A program made the translations under genes and the position numbers. The notes under the pieces are model-generated. The model did no database searches, was not told where the DNA came from, and saw only the letters and a list, made by a program, of their open reading frames with translations. Of a stretch of 10,828 nucleotides of DNA, positions 6,462-10,828 are shown piece after piece (position 1 is the stretch's first letter; the number at the start of each line of letters is the position of its first letter). This DNA is from Pseudomonadota bacterium. GTDB taxonomy: Bacteria > Pseudomonadota > Alphaproteobacteria > Acetobacterales > Acetobacteraceae. The stretch lies in the NCBI GenBank assembly GCA_021845835.1, contig JAJZVE010000101.1, positions 1 to 10,828 of the forward strand. Direction: 5' to 3'.

Positions 6462-6483
6462 CGTGAGCGCCTAGGCGCTCACG
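6462..6483 (-). repeat. Perfect 22-base palindrome between riboswitch 2 and the Nudix ribosome binding site
   Basis: The RNA would form a 9-bp stem (CGTGAGCGC / GCGCTCACG) closed by a CUAG loop, starting seven bases after the aptamer and ending about three bases before the GAGG of the Nudix ribosome binding site. It has no U-tract. It is the obvious expression platform: stable folding next to the ribosome site, or refolding with the aptamer, whose 5' arm ACGTG is complementary to CACGT at the palindrome's edge, could control translation. It could also be a DNA-binding dyad. Confidence 0.6.
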
Positions 6484-6490
6484 TGTTTTA

Positions 6491-6543
6491 CGACAGGGGT
6501 CATCGGCCATATGGCGGTTACACGGGGAACCCCATCCCCACGT
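6491..6543 (-). ncRNA. Fluoride riboswitch (crcB motif), copy 2
   Basis: Same core as copy 1: GGGGATGGGGTTCCCC (6539-6524), GTGT, AACCGCC, an ATAT loop, GGCCGATGACCCCT and GTCG. The first stem is longer here, since ACGTGGGG can pair with CCCCGTGT through two G-U pairs (8 bp); the second hairpin is GCC-ATAT-GGC and the pseudoknot GGGGT/ACCCC is kept. Differences from copy 1 fall in the second loop, one joining base and one base after the second stem, while the invariant positions are identical. It lies just after a good promoter and before the Nudix gene (ATG 42 bases downstream), so it should control the rppH-HEAT pair. Confidence 0.95.
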
Positions 6544-6558
6544 TTCTCTCGTTTCTCT
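6541..6558 (-). repeat. Two tandem copies of AGAGAAACG at the 5' end of the riboswitch-2 transcript
   Basis: The minus strand has two perfect, adjacent 9-base copies of a purine-rich unit. They fill the space between the predicted transcription start (about 6556) and the aptamer; the last bases form part of the extended first stem. Possibly an initial-transcribed or protein-binding sequence; nothing firmer can be said. Confidence 0.45.
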
Positions 6559-6562
6559 CTGG

Positions 6563-6591
6563 ATGATATGGCGCCGATCACGAGATTGCAA
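6563..6591 (-). promoter_or_regulatory. Sigma70-type promoter for the riboswitch-2 (rppH) operon
   Basis: TTGCAA (6591-6586) and TATCAT (6568-6563) on the minus strand are exactly 17 bases apart and match 4 of 6 and 5 of 6 consensus positions. A start near 6556 would leave about 13 bases before the fluoride aptamer, an economical riboswitch leader. A small inverted repeat GATTG-N6-CAATC (6585-6600) covers the -35 box. Confidence 0.65.
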
Positions 6592-6630
6592 CGCCAATCG
6601 CGCCGCCATGATTGATTTGCCGCAGGCGAG

Positions 6631-6675
6631 CCGAGGCTTTTTCGCGCGGCGTCGTTGTCGCGCCCATCGCCTCGG
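6631..6675. repeat. Two-tier inverted repeat upstream of the riboswitch-2 promoter
   Basis: Outer arms CCGAGGC/GCCTCGG (6631-6637, 6669-6675) enclose inner arms GCGCG/CGCGC (6644-6648, 6659-6663). On the plus strand the first outer arm is followed by TTTTT. It sits about 40 bases upstream of the -35 box, so it may be an upstream regulatory dyad or the end of the preceding transcript; its role is unknown. Confidence 0.35.
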
Positions 6676-6895
6676 TTTGGCCATTTCGCTCGACTCCAGC
6701 GATCAAAATCCGAAGATAACGCCGCGTTGGGGTGAACCCCGCAAGGCGTGCGAGGCGCGGATGCCATGGGTCAAGAGGATGGTCAGACATCGATCGCCTG
6801 GGGTGAGAGCCATCCGGCTACCTGCGCGGCGTTCGCCATAGCGCGTCGGCTGGAGGTCGAAATCGCAGACCGAGCATCATCATGTGCGGCGCGGC

Positions 6896-6925
6896 GGTTG
6901 GGATTTTGGATTTGCTGACCCAACC
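6896..6925 (-). terminator. Inverted repeat after the crcB operon, weak terminator candidate
   Basis: Perfect 7-base arms GGTTGGG and CCCAACC enclose a 16-base AT-richer loop, 62 bases past the last stop of the crcB operon. No U-tract follows on the minus strand, so it might slow or end transcription only with help. Confidence 0.3.
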
Positions 6926-6987
6926 GGGTGCGCTTGCCGGATCGCGCGATTCGTGACCGGCGTCGTTGCGCGATACCGTCATCGCGG

Positions 6988-7671
6988 TCACTCGGGTTCC
7001 CACGGGCGAGACGCTCTCTGCCCAGTCCGAGACGCTTTCCGGCGCATGTCGCGCATTCCAGGGCACCGTAGCGACGCCGCGACCAGGCGGACCGCCAATT
7101 CCGACAGGTTGAAGACGGAATGGGCGCGCGCAGCCTCGTCGGCGGTCGCGAAGACCCTGAGCGCTTCGAACGGCGATAAAAGCCGCGGCGGGCCGAAGCC
7201 CAGGCAGCGCCCACCGGCATAGCGCAGCCGCAGGTCGAGCCAAACGCCACTCATCGCGAAGCCGCTTCGGCCCTGGGCGGTCACCTCGATCCGCGCGCCG
7301 AGCCCGGTCGCATGCTCCAGATAGGCGCGCCGGTAAAATCCATGCAGCGTCGCCCGGGCAGCGATCAGTCCCTCCGCCACCGCATCGGGCAACGTGCCGT
7401 AAACCCGCAGGTGCAGGGCCACCGCGAGATCCATCACGTGGTCGAAAGCGTAACGCGCCAGCCTGCCGCAATCGAGCCCCGGTTCGCCGCGCCGGAACGG
7501 AAGGCCGATCTTGCGCAGCGATTTGATGTAGTGCTGGAAGGTCGGATCGAGCGCGCCGGCGCTGAAACCCGTGGTTTCCAGCAACCAGACAACCTGGCCA
7601 TAGCTGAGCGAGAGATCCGGCACCAGTGCGCTGGTCAATTTCGCTTGCGTCGGCAGGGCGATCTCTTTCAT
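6988..7671 (-). CDS. Unrecognised protein, last gene of the crcB operon
   Basis: I do not recognise this 227-residue protein. The N-terminal half is helical: SYGQVVWLLETTGFSAGAL (23-41), FQHYIKSLRKIGLPF (45-59), then an arginine-rich turn and ARYAFDHVMDLAVALHLRVYG (72-92). The Y/W-L-L-E pattern followed by a basic helix could be a winged-helix-like DNA-binding fold, but no family is clear. The second half (about 125-185) looks beta-rich, and the last 25 residues are basic. ATG at 7671 has GGAGGT seven bases upstream, a strong site. It follows the DUF190 gene by 39 bases and is likely co-transcribed with it and crcB. A regulator of the operon is possible, with no direct evidence. Confidence 0.75.
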   Translation of the reverse strand: MKEIALPTQAKLTSALVPDLSLSYGQVVWLLETTGFSAGALDPTFQHYIKSLRKIGLPFRRGEPGLDCGRLARYAFDHVMDLAVALHLRVYGTLPDAVAEGLIAARATLHGFYRRAYLEHATGLGARIEVTAQGRSGFAMSGVWLDLRLRYAGGRCLGFGPPRLLSPFEALRVFATADEAARAHSVFNLSELAVRLVAASLRCPGMRDMRRKASRTGQRASRPWEPE

Positions 7672-7710
7672 AGCCGAGACCTCCGGGAAGGCGCTCTATC
7701 CGCGGCTTTC

Positions 7711-8070
7711 TCAATCGCTGCCGCCGCGCTTGCCGATCGGGTGGTTGGGCGGGCCGCCGCGCCGCGTGGCGCTCCAGTGCAGGATGTGCCCGGCCGGCAC
7801 CAGCGGATCGAGGAGCGCGAGCGCCGCGCGCACCACCGTGGGCCGGTCGAAAAACTCGATCACCAGCGGCAGGTCGACGTTGAGACGGAGAATATCGGCG
7901 GCATGCACCTCGCCGCTGTCGCCGAAGCCGGCGATCGCGCGGAACACCACCACGCCCTGGAGGCGCTGCTGGTCATGCAGGATGTTGAGCACTTCCTGCA
8001 TGAGCGATTTCCGCTTTCCGTGGTCGGCTTCGTGGATGTAAATCCGCGCGACCGTGACTTCGTCGTCCAT
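7711..8070 (-). CDS. DUF190 domain-containing protein (PII-like)
   Basis: A 119-residue protein of the DUF190 family, whose members fold like PII signal proteins and often neighbour crcB. Visible are the first strand TVARIYIHEADHGKRKSL (6-23), a helix with LMQEVLNILHDQQRLQG (23-39), the typical VVFRAIAGFG (41-50), the HAADILRLNVDLPLVIEFFD stretch (56-75) and a second helix with a C-terminal strand AGHILHW (93-99). The final 20 residues are basic and probably flexible. It has GGGAGGT five bases before its ATG, overlapping the crcB stop region (10-base gap), so coupling with crcB is likely. Biochemical function is not established; a sensor or modulator of the channel is an inference from gene pairing. 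Confidence 0.9.
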   Translation of the reverse strand: MDDEVTVARIYIHEADHGKRKSLMQEVLNILHDQQRLQGVVVFRAIAGFGDSGEVHAADILRLNVDLPLVIEFFDRPTVVRAALALLDPLVPAGHILHWSATRRGGPPNHPIGKRGGSD

Positions 8071-8080
8071 CTCTACCTCC

Positions 8081-8464
8081 CTACAGATTGCGTGCGATGT
8101 AGGCGCCGAAGAAGGCGCAGCCGAGGCCGAGCACCAGCGATAAGCCTTGGTACAGAAAAGCCTTCAACGCTGCCCCCTGTTCGAAGAGCAACAGCGATTC
8201 CATCTGAAAAGTGGAGAATGTGGTGTAGCCTCCGAGGAACCCGGTCAGCACCCCGGTGCGCAACGCCGGCGTCAGGGTCAGGCGTTCCAGTGTCTCGATG
8301 AACAGGAATCCCATCAGGAAGCTGCCCATTAAGTTGATGCTGAGCGTCGCGTAGGGGAAATCGCTGCCCCAGATTGCCTGCACCAAGCTTGCCTGAGCAA
8401 AGCGGGCCCAACAGCCCAGGACGCCAAACACCGCGATAAAAACGTAAGTCCACATCCGCTGCAT
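8081..8464 (-). CDS. crcB: Fluoride channel CrcB (Fluc family)
   Basis: Fluc channels let fluoride leave the cytoplasm as dual-topology dimers in the inner membrane. This 127-residue protein has four membrane helices (roughly 6-24, 38-57, 66-92 and 98-123). Family hallmarks are GxxGCWARF (14-22, R21), INLMGSFLMGF (43-53, with the pore Asn N44) and GFLGGYTTFSTF (75-86), which supplies the phenylalanine box and the central Na+ site. Length is standard. ATG at 8464 lies six bases past the stop of the HyfB-like gene; the ribosome site is weak, and ATG at 8455 (residue 4) is an alternative. It is embedded in an operon with hydrogenase-like genes upstream and DUF190 downstream, and no riboswitch lies directly in front of it, so its control must come from further upstream or by readthrough. 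Confidence 0.96.
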   Translation of the reverse strand: MQRMWTYVFIAVFGVLGCWARFAQASLVQAIWGSDFPYATLSINLMGSFLMGFLFIETLERLTLTPALRTGVLTGFLGGYTTFSTFQMESLLLFEQGAALKAFLYQGLSLVLGLGCAFFGAYIARNL

Positions 8465-8470
8465 CGTCTT

Positions 8471-10456
8471 TCATCGTGGAACAAGGGTCAGTGCCAGGAT
8501 GATCACGAGCAGCAGCCCGATCAGCCCGAGATAGAAATTGAGATGGCCCGACTGCAACCCCCGCAACCAGGCCGAAGCGCTGCGCACCAGCCGCACCACG
8601 GGGGCGAACAGCCAGGGGCCGAACACTGGCGCCACCTCATGGCTGAAACTCAGCCGCGTGATGAAATACTCGCGCCCCACCGTCTCGCGCTTCGTCTCCG
8701 CCGTCGGCCGATAGACGAAGCTGTAGAACGTGCGCAGCGCATTCGAGAATGTAAGCGCGGTGGTCGCGGTGCGCGCGATGTCAGGCGCGGAGCCGCCATA
8801 CCAGACCGGCGCGCGCCGCACCGGATGCGCCGTCCGCGCGGCCATCAGCAGCGCGATCGGGAGCAGCGCCAGCAGCGGCATGACGATCACCAGCAGGCTG
8901 GGCGAAATGAATGCGAAATGCGCGGTCAGCGGCACCAGCAGCGGCCCGTCATGCATCAGCCCGGGCGCGGCGACGCCGAACCGGCCCAATGCGGCCCCGG
9001 CCAGCGCCGACAACCACAGCGGCATTCCGATGGCGAGCGCGAGCACGCATCCGCCCAGCACGGCCACCGCCACCACCACGCCCGCGCCGACGCGCCCCGC
9101 CACATGGTTCCCGGCGCCGAGCAGCCCGATGCCGAACAGCTTCACGAAGGTGGCGAAGGCCACCGCCGCGGTCAAAGCGAGACCCGCGCCGGCCAGTGCC
9201 AGCACCAGCCGCCCGCCCATGCCCGGCAGGTGAAAGCCCTGGAACACGGTCTGGAACACGAACCACTCGCTGACGAACCCTGCCTGCGGCGGCATTGCGG
9301 CCAGGCTCATCGCAGCGAACAATGCCCCCGCGCCAAACACGAATGCGGTGCGCTTGGCCAGCAGCGAGTGGCGGATCTCGTAACGCCCGGTGGCGGCATA
9401 CACGCCGTCGGCGGTCAGGAACAACGTGCCCTTCGCCAGCGCGTGGCCGGCAAGGTGCAGCAGCGATACGGTCCAGGCGAGGCCGGCCAGCGCCGCGAGG
9501 CCGCTTGCGCGGAACATCAGCGAAGCCCCGAGGGTGGCGACCGCGATCGCCGCGTTCTCGGCCGAGGAAAAACTCAGCAGGCTGCGCCAGTCATCCTGCT
9601 GGAACGCATACAGCACCGCCAGGATCGCGCTCAGAACCCCGGCGATGACAATGAAGATCCCGAGCCCATAGGCGCCCGGCCCCGCCACCCAGTCCAGCAC
9701 GCCGCGCGCGAGGGCAAAGAACGCCGCGTTCAGCACGACGCCGGAGAGGATCGTCCCGGACGCGCCGCTACCGGCGCTATAGGCGGCCGGGAACCACTCG
9801 TAGAACGGCAGCAGGCCGAGCTTGGCGCCGAAGCCGATCACCAGCAGCACGCCGACCACGATCCCGACCCATCCCGGCAGCGCCGCGCCGCCGGCGGCAA
9901 GCCCGGCGAAGGATAGATGGCCGGAGGCGGTAACCAGCGCGAGGAAGGCGATCAGCAGCGCCACCGCACCGACCTCCAGGAGCCCGAGCATGAACAAGAC
10001 CGCCACGCCAGGCGAGAGCGAGACGCGCTCGCCCAGGATCATCACCGCCCCGCCCAGGCTCATCACCTCCCACGCGATTAGGAAGCCGCCCGCATTCTGC
10101 ATCCCGAACACCCCGAGCGCCCCGAGCAGGCTGAATGCGGCGCCGACCAGCCAGCCCGCGCGGCCCGACGGCACTGGCGAGGCGAGCCAGCAGGCAAAGG
10201 CGGCCGGGGCCAGGCCGAACCCCATCAGCCACAGCCCCTCCGGCGCGATGTGAAATGCAAACCGTTCCCCGGCCATGGCGAGCGGCAGGGTCACCGGCGC
10301 GGTGCCGCCGGGCAGTGCCAGGATCGTGGCGGCGATCGCCGCCAGTGCGCCGAGGCCGAGGGCGGCGCGCGCCACGCCGATGGCGTACCCGGTCAGCGCT
10401 AGTACTCCGCCGGCGGCCCAGAGGATCGCCGCCAGGGCCAGCAGCTCATTTGGCAT
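8471..10456 (-). CDS. HyfB/HycC-like proton-channel subunit (hydrogenase-4/complex I family)
   Basis: A membrane subunit of 661 residues with about 14-16 hydrophobic helices, homologous to NuoL/M and to the HyfB/HycC subunits of formate-hydrogenlyase-type complexes. Channel signatures include AWEVMSL (128-134, E130), GAKLGLLPFYEWFPAAY (210-226, K212), GTILSGVVLNAAFF (234-247), SLLHLAGHALAKGTLF (331-346, with H334, H338 and K342) and PPQAGFVSEW (389-398, E397). The C-terminal LRGLQSGHLNFYLG (631-644) before a last helix is typical of HyfB. Length sits between HycC (about 608) and HyfB (about 672). ATG at 10456 has GGAGGAGG six bases upstream and overlaps the preceding NuoB-like gene by 11 bases; crcB follows six bases after its stop. 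Whether the complex uses NiFe hydrogenase or is a related complex cannot be judged without the large subunit. Confidence 0.9.
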   Translation of the reverse strand: MPNELLALAAILWAAGGVLALTGYAIGVARAALGLGALAAIAATILALPGGTAPVTLPLAMAGERFAFHIAPEGLWLMGFGLAPAAFACWLASPVPSGRAGWLVGAAFSLLGALGVFGMQNAGGFLIAWEVMSLGGAVMILGERVSLSPGVAVLFMLGLLEVGAVALLIAFLALVTASGHLSFAGLAAGGAALPGWVGIVVGVLLVIGFGAKLGLLPFYEWFPAAYSAGSGASGTILSGVVLNAAFFALARGVLDWVAGPGAYGLGIFIVIAGVLSAILAVLYAFQQDDWRSLLSFSSAENAAIAVATLGASLMFRASGLAALAGLAWTVSLLHLAGHALAKGTLFLTADGVYAATGRYEIRHSLLAKRTAFVFGAGALFAAMSLAAMPPQAGFVSEWFVFQTVFQGFHLPGMGGRLVLALAGAGLALTAAVAFATFVKLFGIGLLGAGNHVAGRVGAGVVVAVAVLGGCVLALAIGMPLWLSALAGAALGRFGVAAPGLMHDGPLLVPLTAHFAFISPSLLVIVMPLLALLPIALLMAARTAHPVRRAPVWYGGSAPDIARTATTALTFSNALRTFYSFVYRPTAETKRETVGREYFITRLSFSHEVAPVFGPWLFAPVVRLVRSASAWLRGLQSGHLNFYLGLIGLLLVIILALTLVPR

Positions 10457-10828
10457 GGCGGCCTCCTCCCCGCGCGCGCTGCGGCAGCCGTCCCTGGAAC
10501 GTCAGCAGCGCCGCGATGATCGCCGCCGGATTGGGCGGGCAGCCGGGCAGGTAGAAATCGACCGGCAGCACATCGTCGAGCCCGTTGCCGCACGCATAGC
10601 CGCCGGCGGCAATCCCACCGGAGACGGCGCAGGTACCGATCGCCATCACCCAGCGCGGCGCCGGCATCGCCTCCCACGTCGCGCGCAGCGGGCCGAGCAT
10701 CGCATGCGTCACCGGGCCGGTGACCAGCAGCAGGTCGGCAAAGCGCGGCGAGGGGGTAAAGAAGATGCCGAGCCGGTGCAGGTTGTAGAACGGGTTGTTC
10801 AGCGCCTGGAGTTCCGATTCACACCCGT
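10446..10828 (-). CDS. NuoB/HycG/HyfI-like Fe-S subunit (C-terminal part, runs off the window)
   Basis: The frame is open to the right edge; 126 residues are visible, beginning inside the family's first cysteine motif (GCESELQALNNPFYNLHRLG). Later motifs are LLLVTGPVT (33-41), the MAIGTCAVSGG segment (61-71, C66) and FYLPGCPPNP (91-100, C96). C2, C66 and C96 fit Fe4S4 ligands of the NuoB/HycG small-subunit family; an extra Cys is at 79. GCE at the start, instead of NuoB's tandem cysteines, suggests the hydrogenase-3/4 branch (HycG/HyfI). Its last 11 bases overlap the HyfB-like gene. It would pass electrons between the peripheral arm and the membrane part of the complex. Confidence 0.9.
   Translation of the reverse strand, partial: GCESELQALNNPFYNLHRLGIFFTPSPRFADLLLVTGPVTHAMLGPLRATWEAMPAPRWVMAIGTCAVSGGIAAGGYACGNGLDDVLPVDFYLPGCPPNPAAIIAALLTFQGRLPQRARGGGRHAK

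Larger units (their letters stand above)
6544..6987. other. 444-base gap between the crcB operon and riboswitch 2, with no convincing gene
   Basis: Apart from the promoter (6563-6591) and two inverted repeats (6631-6675 and 6896-6925), no recognised feature is seen. A 70-residue minus-strand frame (6790-6578, starting MSDHPLDPWHPRLARLAGF) covers much of it; it lacks a clear ribosome binding site and matches nothing I know. A GGGGT-GA-ACCCC dyad near 6728-6739 is not part of a tRNA. The stretch could be a remnant of rearranged DNA. Confidence 0.5.

Noticed and set aside
4614..6543. The matching segments at 4614-4665 and 6491-6543 as ends of an insertion sequence or a dispersed repeat.
   Set aside because: They are direct, not inverted, similarity stops at the aptamer boundaries, the invariant crcB-motif positions are kept while loops vary, and no transposase lies between them.
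6722..6745. A T-arm-like GGGGTTCACCCC on the minus strand, suggesting a tRNA.
   Set aside because: The stem closes on a two-base loop and no acceptor, D or anticodon arms can be drawn around it.
6818..7714. A 298-residue minus-strand open frame across the DUF190-to-unknown-gene region.
   Set aside because: It overlaps the 227-residue frame, which has a much stronger ribosome site and a more protein-like sequence.
8543..9916. A 457-residue plus-strand open frame opposite the HyfB-like gene.
   Set aside because: It is low-complexity (Arg, Gln, His, Gly), the usual by-product of an Ala/Leu/Gly-rich membrane protein on the other strand.
1..10828. CRISPR arrays, prophage or transposase genes.
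   Set aside because: No regularly spaced repeats and no integrase, transposase or phage-type protein were seen on either strand.

Overview
The window is a GC-rich stretch in which every supported gene lies on the minus strand, so it is read from high to low coordinates. Protein style and neighbourhood suggest an alphaproteobacterium, perhaps of the Acetobacteraceae; this is an impression, not a measurement.

Layout in transcription order. (1) 10828-6988 is a compact gene run: the 3' end of a NuoB/HycG-like Fe-S subunit, a HyfB/HycC-like proton-channel subunit, the fluoride channel gene crcB, a DUF190 (PII-like) gene and an unrecognised gene. (2) 6987-6449 is a non-coding gap. It holds a good sigma70-type promoter (TTGCAA-17-TATCAT) directly before a clear fluoride riboswitch (crcB motif). 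The riboswitch leads into an RppH-like Nudix hydrolase gene and an overlapping HEAT-like helical gene. (3) 4797-4416 is a second non-coding gap, with another promoter candidate, a second nearly identical fluoride riboswitch and a terminator-like hairpin. It leads into a tightly packed four-gene operon: an unrecognised helical protein, a dynamin-like GTPase, a small phasin-like protein and a cyclopropane-fatty-acyl-phospholipid synthase (CFAS). (4) At the left edge is the 5' end of a probable TumE/DUF6516-family gene, with a promoter that could give a leaderless message.

The main result is that the two fluoride aptamers and crcB fall within about 4 kb on one strand, and the aptamers precede genes not usually thought of as fluoride genes: RNA 5'-end processing (RppH), a membrane-remodelling GTPase and a lipid-modifying enzyme. 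Formate-hydrogenlyase-type genes are a known fluoride-riboswitch association, so the hydrogenase-like genes beside crcB fit the same theme. The window therefore looks like a fluoride-response island with an export arm (CrcB) and, by inference, a membrane arm (dynamin-like protein plus CFAS) and an RNA-turnover arm (RppH). The riboswitch calls rest on sequence and foldable stems; the joint physiological role is a hypothesis.
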